Assembly (NCBI GenBank): GCA_015680685.1
Contig: MNCI01036654.1
Coordinates: 361,911-396,369 of the forward strand
From: Gnetum montanum
Lineage: Eukaryota; Streptophyta; Gnetopsida; Gnetales; Gnetaceae
Direction: 5' to 3'
DNA length: 34,459 bases
Below the pieces are notes generated by a model, which saw only the letters and a program-made list of their open reading frames with translations, had not been told where the DNA came from and ran no database searches. This document shows positions 1 through 9,709 of the stretch, one piece after another; the stretch's first letter is position 1; each line of letters starts with the position of its first letter. The translations under genes and the position numbers were made by a program.

Positions 1-215
1 GGACCACAATGTACAATGTGGTGCAAGGTTGCAATGGGGCCATGATGTACCATGTAGTGTAGCTATGCCTCTCTGCTAGTGTGGTGTGCTCTGGCTCTCG
101 TTCGCCCACGAAGCTAAGTGCGAAGATGCAAAAATGTCAAATGTCAAATGAAAGTGCCAACTACCAATCCCCTCTAAAATGGAAGTCCAACTCCTAAAAC
201 ATTGGGGCACAGAGG

Positions 216-224
216 TATTTATAG
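216..224 (-). promoter_or_regulatory. TATA box, minus strand
   Basis: The minus strand reads CTATAAATA, a good plant TATA box. It lies next to a small inverted repeat (GGGCTA at 224-229, TAGCCC at 234-239). Transcription would run leftwards out of the window. It fits the core promoter of the LTR proposed for 1-740. Confidence 0.45.
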
Positions 225-348
225 GGCTAGGGTTAGCCCAAAATGTGGATTGGGTACCATGTGGTAGTGCAGTAGGTGGGACTACAAGAAAAATTCAAAA
301 CCTTTTCTAAGTCCAGAGGTGACTAAAAAATTTTCTAACTCTAGTTTC

Positions 349-651
349 TACACTTGCTATGCTCTAGAGTGTAGGTACAATTTGGGACAAATAGGGAGCA
401 TAGGAGAAATGCAAAATATTGATCTTACTTGCCAGAGGAGTGCTAGAGCTAAGGTGAAGGCTGATGTTGAGCTCTTGAGGCTTTTGGTGGCTTCTTTACA
501 ATGCTATGCTGGCTACACTTTGGAGCATAGCAAAACACTTAGTTAACTGTTGCAAAATTGGATGTCTAGTACTGGCTACACTTGCTAAACTCTAGAGCAT
601 AGCAGGGATACTTAGAAAAACTTACTACACTAGCTACACTCGGGAGCATAA
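349..651. repeat. Loosely spaced sub-repeats, TATGCTC / GAGTGTAGC core
   Basis: Blocks near 349, 511, 573 and 632 share a core that on the minus strand reads roughly TATGCTCnnGAGTGTAGC, often preceded by CTAAGT. Spacing is irregular (about 60-160 bp). They lie upstream of the minus TATA box and look like U3 enhancer-type repeats. The core vocabulary (CTATGCT, AGTGTAG) recurs at 8827-9006 and in the 13945-15720 array. Confidence 0.55.
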
Positions 652-740
652 CACCAACACTTAGAAGAATTTGCCAAGTTTTAACACTTAGACAAATTTG
701 CAGTTGCAATGCTAAAGTTTAAAATTGGTGGTGTTTCACA

Positions 741-1850
741 TCCTAGTTCATCCAAATCCTTTTTCAGATAATCCATTTCATTTTTCAGATCCATCTTAAA
801 CTATCCATAACTTATACCATCCCAGTAATATAGGATCCACTCAGGTATTTAGTTGGACTATTGTTGAAATGATAGCAAGAGCTCCTTGAAAATGCTACCC
901 ATATCCTTACGTCCTTTTTCATCCTCAATTTTAGAGTACAAATGTTTAAATAGCTCTGACCCTCTCTTTTGTTGACAAACAATTATCTTATACTTGGAGA
1001 AGAAAGGCTAATCCATACTTGCAACAACAAAACATATGGATAGACAAAATTCCCCTACTCTAGAATGAGAAACCTCTACATTGATAATCATAGATGGCAC
1101 ATTTGATATTAGAGTAAGACCTTTCTTTTGCTCTTCCCCTAATGATGAGTTCTATCCCCCAAGCTTAGCATTGATATTTAGGATCACATTTGCAATGTAT
1201 TCAGTCTTGCATTTCATAACATGATCAGCTAAAGAACACTGCATGATAATGCCTAGAATAAGTTTGCAAATTTTTATTTTTATTTTTTTAAGAATTAGGT
1301 GGCCGAGAGATACCAAAATGAAAGAAAAGTTCAAAGGGTTTTCTTATGCTTCTCACAAGAAAGGACTTTGTAGCTAATAGTCTAAAAACATTTGGAGGTT
1401 GACATACGGTTGTTTGTAACTCTTATTAGATTTGATGAGGTTTATATTGTCCATTTTAAATGCAACAAGTTGATTGATATGTGAATATCATAATTTATTC
1501 AAATATACATTAGATATTTACCAAATTACTGGAATCTCTAGCATTGTCATTATGGATCACATCAAGAAACACTATTATGGAAGTCACCCCTTTATCAATC
1601 CCAATAGTATTATAATTGTTTGTTTTAGTGTTGAATTTTTAGCTCCTCATGATCTAAATAAGTTTTCATAATCTATTTATTATTAATGTTTGATGAAGAA
1701 CGTTGTACTTTAGCATCCATGACATTACCGTATATAGTCATTTACTTTATTTGCATAAGGCAGTTTGCATCTCAAACCATTTCCTTTTCACTAGACCCCT
1801 CCCTATGTAAAACGCTATCCCTCCATTGTTGGTATAATGCATAATGTATT
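741..1850. other. Spacer without recognised gene
   Basis: No reading frame here has recognisable content; the short ORFs are AT-rich chance frames. A patch at about 1785-1826 (CTTTTCACTAGACCCCT, then CCCTCCAT) resembles a patch at about 7752-7783 inside the candidate LTR downstream of the plus-strand element. It may be a remnant of a related LTR. Nothing else is identified. Confidence 0.4.
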
Positions 1851-2215
1851 GGGTTGAATATAATTAAGTTGTAAATTTATTATAAACAATATTAATTATA
1901 AAAAAATTATTTTTATACTACTCTAGCCTTGCTGGTATTATTTGATCCGATTTTACTCAATTTTAAGCTCGTTTCTCTTTTATTTTACTTTGTTTTTTAT
2001 CTCATTTTACTTTGTTCCTACCTCATTTTAACCTTCATTAGCTTTAACTTACCAACCTCACTTTACCTAATTCCACTCTACTTAGCATCATTTTACTATG
2101 TGTTGGATTTTATCTTTGCCTTACATTACTCTATTGTTGTAGTATTTTTGCATTATTTTAACAACTATGTCACGTAGATGCCACTAAATATGCTTTTGGT
2201 TGAATTGTAGGGTTT
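1851..2215 (+). other. Intron-like AT/pyrimidine-rich stretch ending in TGTAG
   Basis: A T- and C-rich sequence with many TTTTACTT and CATTTTA words ends at GAATTGTAG, directly before the first recognisable pol homology. The minus-strand Tat copy has the matching end (ATATGTAG) at the equivalent place, and sequence similarity between the copies extends upstream of it. Ogre-type Tat elements are known to carry an intron between the protease and RT parts, and this stretch looks like the 3' end of one. The donor side is not visible. Confidence 0.4.
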
Positions 2216-3262
2216 GAACATGGACACATGGACATAATTCAATCGACCTTTGAATCAGATTGGACCCTATGGTGATGTTGAATAACCAATTAACTTTGAA
2301 TGCTTAGATTTTGAGCTTGGGAGTTTCTTCGACCACATAGCCTCAGTGGAGAAAGCCTTAGAGTGGCTGGAGTACATTGTTAAAACCCTAGACTTTGAGG
2401 CTAGAGACATCATGGAAGACTCTCTCATTGAAATTCCTATTATAATGCATAACGGTGAGGAGAAAACATTAAAATTGAGTTTCTCACTTAAATCCCAGCA
2501 GGCTCAAAACTTCACCAAAGTCCTCTAATATAACATTAAAACCTTTGCATGGTCATATGAAGATAGGCTTGGATTAGATCCTTATTTAGTTTAACACAAC
2601 ATTATACTTGGTCTTAACATTAAACCAGTTAAGCAAAAAGTTTGCAAAATTAGACCAGATCTAGCCTTGGTAGTTCATGATGTGATCATGAAACTTTACC
2701 AAGTTGGTTTTATTTGAGTTTTCGATTATGCGGATCAAGTATCCAACATAGTTGTGGTCCCTAAGAAAAATGGGAGTATACATATTTGCATTGATTTTTG
2801 AGACCTTAATAAGGTAACTATTAGAGATGATTTTTTGTTGCCTAGTATTGATCAACTCATTGATACTATGGCTGGACATGTCTTGTTATCCTTTATGGAT
2901 TGGTTGTTGGGATATAACCAAGTTAGGATCAACCTAGCACATTAGTTGTATATGACCTTCATGACCCCTTAGGGAACATTTTGTTATATCATGATGTCAT
3001 TTGGTTTAAAGAATGCAATCACAATCGATCAAGAAGCCATGACATATATCTTTAGTGATTACATGCTAGGGTTGCTTAATGATTATGTTGATGACATAAT
3101 GGTCAACTCCAAAACTACTAGTGACCATGTGCATGACCTTAACTTAGTTCTCAAACAATGTCCCAAATACCAACTTAGACTAAATCCTAAGAAGTGTGTC
3201 TTTAACATGAAAACTGGAAAAATTCTTGGTAGATTACAAGGTAGATTACAATTTATCCAATA
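2216..3262 (+). pseudogene. Reverse transcriptase region (Tat lineage), decayed
   Basis: Translation starts with the linker (FAWSYEDRLGLDP, then KIRPDLALVVHD) and runs into RT: VVPKKNG, HICIDF-stop-DLNK, LLSFMD, FMTP-stop-GTFCY, MSFGLKNA, and the catalytic YVDD at 3084-3095, followed by YQLRLNPKKCVF. The last segment is open from 2991 to 3263. The YVDD box is intact. Stops fall at positions that are normally Arg, Gln or Trp (for example DF-stop-DLNK, where Arg is expected, and TP-stop-GTF, where Trp is expected), consistent with C-to-T or G-to-A change. RT copies the element RNA into DNA in cytoplasmic particles; this copy cannot be translated whole. Confidence 0.85.
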
Positions 3263-3740
3263 GGTTCATCTCAAGGCTTATGGATAAGCTACAACCAATG
3301 AAACACTTGCTTAAGAAAGGAGTTCTCTATGAGTGAACAACTCAATGCCAAGAAGTCTTTGAAAACCTTAGCAAGAGTTGGCACAACTATGCATAGTCTA
3401 TTCTCCACAAAAGGATACACCTTTTTACATCTACCTTGCAATCTTTGACATATCCATTGCCTCTCTACTTTGTCAAAAATGAGATGATGGAGCAGAGTTA
3501 CCAACATACTACTTAAGTCATGCATTAATTGCCTATGCGACCTGATACACTTAAGTTGAGAAGTATTATCTAGTCCTAGTCTTCTTCTTGAAGAAGTGGA
3601 GGCACTACCTCTTTAGGAGCCAAGTCAATGTTACATGCAAGGAAAATACATTAAAAGCCATAATGATCAACATTTATGAAAGTATCAAAATAGCTTGTTG
3701 AAAAGCCATAATAGCTGAATTTGATCTGCATTACATCTCT
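3263..3740 (+). pseudogene. RNase H region (ordinary Ty3 type), badly decayed
   Basis: After RT the frame-shifting translation shows the RT/RNase H connection (MDKLQPMKHLLKKGVLYE) and then fragments equivalent to the Ty3 RNase H (around 3410-3610). These are easier to see in the minus-strand copy, which keeps YLPIYYLSHALV and KYCLALVF. RNase H removes the RNA strand during reverse transcription. Catalytic residues cannot be assigned with confidence here. The call rests on position and on comparison with the other copy. Confidence 0.6.
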
Positions 3741-3789
3741 TAAGCCTCAAGTAAAGGCCAAGCTATAGCCACACAACTCACAATTATCC

Positions 3790-4290
3790 CAATTGAAGAC
3801 AATGTAGCCATAGACCTTGAATTGCATGATGAACACATCAACATTATTAACAAGATACAAAAATATTATGAGACTATCATGCACTTTAATGGAGCTTCAA
3901 CTACCCATGGGGCCAATGTTGTTGCCATCACACCTACTAGTGTAATGCAACCCTTTGCTTACTATTTTCAATTTTCTTGTACCAACAATATGGTGAAGTA
4001 TGAAGGATTATTCAAGGGAATGATGGTAGCCTATGATCAAGGAATCAAATTCTTGATGATAAAAGATGACTCATAGCTTGTGGTTAACCAAGTAACTAAG
4101 GTTTATGCATGTAAAGCCAAACATTTACAATCCTACTATGACATAGCTAACAAATAGATGCAACTATTTACAAATGTGGGCATTCAACATATACCCTGAA
4201 TTGAGAATACTTGAGCTGATGCCATTGCAACTTTAGCCCTAAGTGTGACACCAGATGTGTTTAGCAAGTTACTTATTTAATTGAGAAATA
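3790..4290 (+). pseudogene. Archaeal-type RNase H domain of Tat element
   Basis: The open segment at 3822-4076 contains FSCTNNMVKYEGL and IKFLMIKDDS, followed by LVVNQVTKVYACKAKHLQ after one stop. This is the archaeal-type RNase H signature found in Tat elements (family pattern CTNN-x-AEYE...GDSQL). The family's catalytic Glu (of AEY) is Lys here, a change that one G-to-A would give. The Asp of the DDS motif is kept. The minus-strand copy keeps the Glu (CTNNVAEYQ). The domain sits between RNase H and integrase, as expected. Confidence 0.75.
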
Positions 4291-4479
4291 TACTCTTCCT
4301 ATCTCATAGAGCACTAAAGGCACCTCTATAGCCACTATTAATGCTACTCCTCAAAAATAATGGTATGATGATATCAAATTTTACCTAATGCATGTTGAAT
4401 ATCCATGTAACCTAAATGCTTCTTAAAAGGATGTTGTACATAAAAGATCAAAATCGTATGTCATTGTAGGTGATAATAC

Positions 4480-5575
4480 ACTATGTTAACGGTCATATGA
4501 TGGCATATTATTAGTGTGCTTGGGTAGAACCAAAGCCTCCACAGTCCTTGAGAAAAGTCATGAAGGTGTCTGTGGGGCACATATATAACCTAAAGCCATG
4601 GTTGTAAAGATTAGACAATTAGGTTATTATTGGCCCTATATGAAAAGTGATTGCCTACAGAAGGTCAAAACTTGTGATACTTGTTAACAACATAACAACC
4701 TAATACATGTGTCTCGAACTGAGCTACACACTACTTAGATAACTTGACCATTTCAAGGATGAGGACTTGACATAATTAGATCTATAATGCCCAAGTATTT
4801 CACAAGGCATAACTTTATCATCATTGCAATCAAATATTTAACAAAGTTAGTTGAAACTATTCCTCTAAGAATGATGACATCTCAACAAGTCTGTAGATTC
4901 ATACTAGATAAATAGTAGCTCGTTTTGGCATACCTTTGATCATAGTCATAGATAATGGACCATAGTTTAGTAGCCAAAAAACACAAGCCTTTTGTCAAGA
5001 CCTAGGCATTAAAAATTCCTTTTTGTTATTGTATTATCCTCAAGCTAATGGACAAGCTGAAGCTAGTAAGAAGGTCATCATAAACTTGCTTAAAAAGATG
5101 CTAAACAATAGAAGATATAAGTGGCATGAATGGCTTATAGAAAAACCTTTAGAACTACAATTGGTGCCATCTCATATAGCCTTGTTAATGAATCTAAAGT
5201 TGTTTTACCTATTTAGTTGTAGGTTCCATCATTGAGGGTAGCTCTATTTGACTTCATCAATGATGAATAGAATACAGAGCTACATCTATTGACCTCAATT
5301 CAATGGAAGATTAGTGAATACAAGTGCTTGCTCAAATTGAACAATATCAAGAGAGGAAAAAACAAGAGTATCATCATGATCCAAACATATAAAAAGTTAA
5401 GGAACGAGACCTTGTTCTTAAGGCCATTCACAAACATGAAGACAAGTTCTTAGCTATTTAGGAGGAACCTTTCTTGATTACAAAAGCCTACAATAACAAA
5501 GCATTTAGATTGACAAACATTGATGGAAATAAATTTGTCAATCATTCCTATCTCAAATCTTATTATGTCTAATGC
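4480..5575 (+). pseudogene. Integrase (Tat lineage), decayed but with D-D-E residues
   Basis: Fragments of the zinc-binding region (HEGVCGAH, YYWPYM, CDTC near 4665) are followed by the catalytic core: GLDII (Asp codon 4769-4771), IDNGP (Asp 4951-4953), and ANGQAEAS (Glu 5059-5061). The second Asp and the Glu are exactly 36 codons apart, the classical D(35)E spacing. The first and second Asp are 182 nt apart, so one frameshift lies between them. The open segment 5023-5235 covers the end of the core. A basic C-terminal region with the frame YNNKAFRLTNIDGN then ends near 5575. Integrase would insert element cDNA into the genome; this copy is broken. Confidence 0.8.
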
Positions 5576-6415
5576 TAACCTATTTTCCTATGGTCTTTGT
5601 GTGTATTTATTTATATGATTGAATGAATGGTATTGATAACTCTTATGGCCTCCAACAAGTAAACTTCTGTGACCTCTTGTCTTTTGTGTTTTCTTGTTGG
5701 CACAACAAATGAATTGCAAAAATTTGTAAAATCTTGTGGAAAAAAAATACAAATTTCTCATGGTGTATCAATTGTAACCTATGGTGGCATGTATTTTGCT
5801 TATTATCTCATGGGGCCTTATGTAATCTCTTGTAATAATATGTATTATTTGGCTTATTTTCTTGTTCTTTTAGAGTTGTGCTTGTAGGATGAACCTTGGA
5901 GTCATAGTAGGGGTGCAACTCATCACAGTAGTAAGTTACCATGTGATCTCAATGCACAAGATTTGGTTAGCTTGTTTGATCTTGTCATGAGTGCTTACTT
6001 CACATAAATTTTTTTACCCATCTTGAGCCATAATCCCATAGCCAAAGCACAACCTTCCTTATCCTAAATAATAATGAAAATAAATGTTTGACATTCATGC
6101 ACCATGGCCATGTGACATACTCCTCTACATGCTCCACAAATCAAGTTCGTTGAATGTAATACATCTCATTCAGTGAGAGAACAGAAAAATTTGGCATACT
6201 TCACCAATGAAGTACATTGGATGTAACACATCTTTTTTAGTGAGAAAATAAAATTTAGCCTTGGAAATAAAAACCAATGAAGGTTTCACTTCCAAAAGGA
6301 AAAAAAAGAAAAAAAAAAGAGAATGGGGAGAGGCCAATGAAGCCTAATGTAAAACAAATTGCTTGAAACCAAAAAAAAAGAGGAGTCTAATGGTCAAAGA
6401 AGCCTAAGGATGGAG
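5576..6415 (+). other. Post-integrase spacer with purine tracts
   Basis: No coding domain is recognised; the ORF at 5669-5887 has no family resemblance. A diverged pair of ~67-bp repeats begins near 6151 and 6218 (GAATGTAATACATCT / GGATGTAACACATCT). A long purine tract runs from about 6295 to 6334. The words CCAATGAAG and AAGCCTAA recur up to 6415. The last purine-rich piece (6397-6415, ending GGATGGAG) stands directly before TGTTGG and is a candidate polypurine tract for plus-strand priming. Confidence 0.4.
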
Positions 6416-6876
6416 TGTTGGTTCCTATAAAACATTGTCAAGTAACTAGTAGTTCAAACACGAAGCATGAAGACCTTCAAAAAATTTCACATGTTAGAGT
6501 CATATCATTGCCATGATGTTAACATTCAAAATTTATAGTTAGCTAAAATGACCATTTCCTATTAATCATTGTAGCCATTAATCTCATCCTAAATTCTTAA
6601 CATTTCATTATGATTTTTTTCACCATTGTGAGCAGTCCTTGGTAGGATCTGATAGCTACTAAATTAAGTGTGGAGAGAAAAGCATTGGTGATGAGCCTAT
6701 TGTGGTGTTCCGCCTTCTTTGCTAATGTCTCTTAGGTCAATCCTCAAAACATTAGCAAAGAGGGGCCAATGAAACATCCCAAAGAGAATCCATATTACAA
6801 CCCATGACCAATAGTCTTTGTAATTTGATGAAAAAATGAAGGTAGGTACAATTACCTTATTTCTCTATAAAATCTA

Positions 6877-7135
6877 ACATCATTCCCTTTGATGTTGATG
6901 CTAGACAACCTACAAGGATAGCATCATTATCTTTGATGTTGACACTAGACAACCTACAACATCTAGAATCATTTCCTTTGATGCTAATGATAGACAACCT
7001 CAAACATCTAGCATCATTACCTTTGACATTGAACTAGATAGCATGTGAAGGTAGCATACAAAAGTTTGTTTTTAACCTTTAATACTTGGCATAGAAATTG
7101 TGATGCTAAACAACCTACAAAGATAGCATCATTAC
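6877..7135 (+). repeat. ~45-bp tandem repeats
   Basis: Units contain CTAGACAACCTACAA followed by TAGCATCATTACCTTTGATG. The CTAGACAACC element starts near 6901, 6945 and 6990, giving a period of about 45 bp. An incomplete unit precedes them and a detached unit lies near 7101. GATGCTA and TAGCATC within a unit are inverted repeats separated by about 15 nt, so each unit can form a small stem. They lie in the U3-like part of the candidate LTR. Confidence 0.75.
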
Positions 7136-7230
7136 CATGTACACTGATGTTAGATAGGAGGTGCTAGAAATCTATCAACAATCATGATAGAATTAATTCT
7201 AAACAAGATAGAATAGATAGAACCTAAGGC

Positions 7231-7239
7231 CTATTTAAA
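7231..7239 (+). promoter_or_regulatory. TATA-like box in candidate LTR
   Basis: CTATTTAAAG resembles the TATTTAA-type core promoter seen in plant LTRs. It sits downstream of the 45-bp repeats and would direct plus-strand transcription. Support is positional only. Confidence 0.35.
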
Positions 7240-7880
7240 GAAAAATCCATTTCATGATAGGAAATTTTTGGAATTTTTGCATCTGCATCAAACATGAGAC
7301 CTTTGAGTAGCGTAGACATCCAAGAGTTCATAATGACCATTAGCATTGTTCTATGGTGTAGATAACAAGAGACGTCAAGAATCAATTTGTAGCCAAATTA
7401 AGTAGCACGAGATCTATGAGAGCAAATTGCAGAACACACCTTGCCTCTTGCATTATATTTCAAATCCATTGTTTTTATCATAGGTTGTAAAAGCTGAAAT
7501 CTATATTTTTGAAATCCATTTGTTACAATATTTCAAAACCTTTAATTACAAAGTTTTGGTAGTGTTGTGCTACATTTCTCTTCCATATTTCTTATAATTG
7601 TGTTTTGGTTTCAATTTCATCTAACATATATTTTCTCACTCATTTAAGTTTGGTTAATACTTGGTAGTAGACATTCAAGTCCTCAAGCAATCTGCAAGAT
7701 CATTTGAGGTGCTCGTAGATCCTTTTCAAGGCTCATGGATTTGTAGCTTAAACTTTTCCAGTGGGGGTCTTTGGCCCTCCATCATAAAATTTTTCCATTA
7801 CAACAAGTATAGACTCAATCTTTTATATAACAATTTCTTTCAAGATAATCTTATAATACCTCCTTTATTTTTGTAGATGT

Positions 7881-8527
7881 GACATGACCGTTTTGGTGTA
7901 GCTCATCTGAAACCTGGTTCAAGAAATTGGTTCTAGCTTGGGTTGACATTGCAATGAGAGCTTTAGAAAAAATCAAAAGTGTAGTGCTTGTAATATTCAG
8001 TCACTAGAAAACCAAAAAATCCTAGGCTATTACTAGTTTTATCCTTGAAACCCCAAGGGCCTCCAAGAATGGAAGTTCAAAGTACCATGGATGGTCTTGT
8101 TGATCACCCAAGGACTTAGGAAGTATATTTTAACCTTTTGGTATGTCAAAACCTTAAGGAAAATGGAGAACAAAGGATGTTTGTTGTGGATATTGTATTT
8201 ATAAGACAAGAACAAAAAGTTCACATCATGGACAAGGACTCAAGGAAGCATGGCTATCAAAGTAAATTCCTTCATAGGAAAAATGAGAGAATGGACATGC
8301 ATGAAGACTACAAGGTAAATGAAGATGCTTTAGGGATTGAAAGGAAGCTAAATGTGTCTATTTGTGTTGATTTTTTTGAGGATATTTCTTGGATGTTTTG
8401 GCATGTTTTAGACTATTTTTGGCTCATTTTGATGAGTCTAGGTTTATAGGGTCTATGGGAACTTGTTTGGAGGCATTTAGAGGCTCCCAACATCAAAACG
8501 AGTAGTTTTATTTTTGGCACATGTAGA
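7881..8527. other. Spacer, no recognised gene
   Basis: A 103-codon open frame at 8138-8449 (plus) is present. It is rich in Lys, Glu, Asp and Met and has no motif I recognise. Nothing around it (no matched remnant, no repeat relation) supports a gene. No other feature was seen. Confidence 0.35.
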
Positions 8528-8698
8528 GAAGACGTCTTCCAAAAATAGGAGATGTCTCCTATTAGAAGAAGATGACTCCTATCAGAAGAAGACATCTCCT
8601 ATTAGAAGAAGATGTCTCTCAAATGTAGAAGACATCTTGGCCAAAGTGGAGGTCATCAAAAGAAGATGTCTCCCAAAAATAAGAGAAGATGTCTCCAT
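8528..8698 (+). repeat. 20-bp purine-rich tandem repeats (GATGTCTCCTATTAGAAGAA)
   Basis: Units starting at 8551, 8571, 8591 and 8611 give an exact 20-bp period; further diverged units (GACATCTTGG, GATGTCTCCC, GATGTCTCCA) occur at 8631, 8664 and 8686. The cluster starts with a perfect 12-bp palindrome, GAAGACGTCTTC, at 8528-8539. A plus-strand frame through it would be charged and repetitive, but nothing shows translation. Function unknown. Confidence 0.8.
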
Positions 8699-8699
8699 A

Positions 8700-8805
8700 T
8701 TAGTAAATAGATGGGTTTTGGTGGCTTGGTCTACACTAAGCATTGGAGACTCTTAGTGTAGTGTCATTGGTCCACCTAGGCCACCAAAACCCATCTATTT
8801 ACTAA
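8700..8805. repeat. Nested inverted repeat (26-bp perfect arms plus inner 10-bp stem)
   Basis: The arms at 8700-8725 and 8780-8805 are perfect inverted complements over 26 bp (outer end TTAGTAAATAG, inner end TTTTGGTGGC). Between them, CTACACTAAG (8731-8740) pairs perfectly with CTTAGTGTAG (8752-8761) around an 11-nt loop. The result is a two-tier hairpin of 106 nt. Such a transcript could feed small-RNA processing, or the structure may mark a fold-back element end. The sequence shows only the folding potential. Confidence 0.85.
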
Positions 8806-8826
8806 AAATTATAAACAAAATTTTGT

Positions 8827-9006
8827 GACTATGCTAGTCTTTACCTTGACTATGCTGGCCTTGGGGACTATGTTGGGTGTTGTTGAAGTCTACTAAAATC
8901 ATAGTGACTATGCTGGCTAAGGCTATAGTTGTTGAACATTTGGCATGACTATGTTATCCATGGTGTCACTATTGAAGAGTTGTCATGACTATGCTGGCCA
9001 TTACTA
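8827..9006 (+). repeat. GACTATGCTGGC repeats at ~20/40-bp spacing
   Basis: The word GACTATG(C/T)T occurs at 8827, 8848, 8866, 8906, 8947 and 8987, that is at intervals of about 20 then 40 bp, usually followed by GGC. The same core heads each unit of the 190-bp array at 13945-15720. A TATA-like TATATA (9221-9226, plus strand) lies downstream, so this may be an upstream promoter repeat of another LTR. Confidence 0.7.
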
Positions 9007-9105
9007 GAAAGGTAAAAACCCAGCAACACCAACATTGGTCTTGTAACTACACTAGGTTTTTTGATGACTACACTGGGTGTTGTTTCTAGAAAATGAAAAC
9101 CCAAC

Positions 9106-9130
9106 ACCATCTACACTAGGGGTAGATGGT
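9106..9130. repeat. Small perfect hairpin
   Basis: ACCATCTAC (9106-9114) and GTAGATGGT (9122-9130) are perfect inverted complements around a 7-nt loop. It lies just after the GACTATG repeats. Function unknown. Confidence 0.6.
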
Positions 9131-9700
9131 TTCAGCGTAGTTGAGGTTATACCTCTACAAAAATCCATGAAAATTCCAAATTTTATAGTCCCCAAGGCAT
9201 TTTTGACCTTCCCAAGTCCATATATAGACATAATAGCACTTTTTCCACTTGAGAAGTGAGGCTGTAATAACTTATGAGGCATTGTTTAGCCCTAGTAAGT
9301 TAAAGTATGTAAGATAGCATCTCATGGTCTACTAATCTCACATTTATAGTGAAATCTTATTTCAAGTCAGGTGGTCAAGGTCACAGGCTACCACATGTGT
9401 TTTTTTAAGTGGTTCTTCATTAGCTCCTCTTTGTCAATGTTTGGAGGATTAACTTGAAAGACATCAATAAAGAACATAAAACATCACTATAAGGGCATCA
9501 CCAAAGGTTACAATCGGTTACACCAAAAAAGAATTTATATCTTGAATTACAGATGTTACAATATTTTTCAATTCAATTATCATGGAAAAAGTGATAAAGA
9601 AAGAGAATGCTGGCTTGCTTGTTACTGGTTGTTATGGTTGTGGATGTCGATGTTGGTACTTACTGAGAAGATGTGTTAGATATAATAAGGCTTTAAATAG
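9131..9700. other. Spacer between repeat cluster and minus-strand pol
   Basis: No coding domain is recognised. A plus-strand TATATA at 9221-9226 is a possible core promoter. A minus-strand 3' LTR for the adjacent pol remnant would be expected near here, but no convincing TG start or polypurine tract was found. The element may be truncated. Confidence 0.35.
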
Positions 9701-9709
9701 GAATGTTTG

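Larger units (their letters stand above)
1..740 (-). mobile_element. Probable LTR fragment, minus orientation, running off the left edge
   Basis: Read on the minus strand, the sequence begins at 740 with TGTGAAACACC, a typical LTR start. It is preceded (741-760) by a fairly purine-rich stretch that could be a polypurine tract. It continues through repeated blocks (349-651) to a canonical TATA box at 216-224. This U3-like order (TG start, sub-repeats, TATA) is the basis for the call. The other end lies outside the window, so the TG...CA structure and target duplication cannot be checked. It could instead be an unrelated promoter with upstream repeats. Confidence 0.4.
2216..5575 (+). mobile_element. 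Tat-lineage Ty3/gypsy pol remnant, plus strand
   Basis: Across several frames the conceptual translation gives the order pre-RT linker, reverse transcriptase, RNase H, archaeal-type RNase H, integrase. The extra RNase H between the normal RNase H and the integrase is diagnostic of the plant Tat (Tat/Ogre) lineage. Gag and protease are not seen upstream in the window. Many in-frame stops and several frameshifts show it is dead. A second copy of the same family lies at 9700-13360 in the opposite orientation; a 73-nt sample before RT matches at about 55 positions. Confidence 0.85.
6416..7880 (+). mobile_element. Candidate 3' LTR of the plus-strand Tat element
   Basis: The sequence starts with TGTTGG after a purine-rich stretch, downstream of the integrase on the same strand. 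It carries tandem repeats (6877-7135), then a TATA-like TATTTAAAG at 7231-7239, then AT-rich sequence that could be R-U5. That order fits an LTR. The right border is uncertain, since no clear CA end or target duplication was found, and no second LTR copy was located. 7880 is only an approximate limit. Confidence 0.35.

Noticed and set aside
1929-2177. 82-codon hydrophobic open frame
   Set aside because: Its Leu/Phe/Tyr content reflects the T-rich intron-like sequence; it is not a credible membrane protein gene.
5669-5887. 72-codon frame after the integrase, possible env-like ORF
   Set aside because: No signal peptide, coiled coil or family similarity; too short for a conclusion.
8138-8449. 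103-codon open frame
   Set aside because: Charged, Met-rich, without a recognisable motif or related sequence in the window; a chance frame in AT-rich DNA is more likely.
8551-8698. CRISPR-like spacing of short repeats
   Set aside because: Continuous tandem repeats without unique spacers, in a plant-type sequence.
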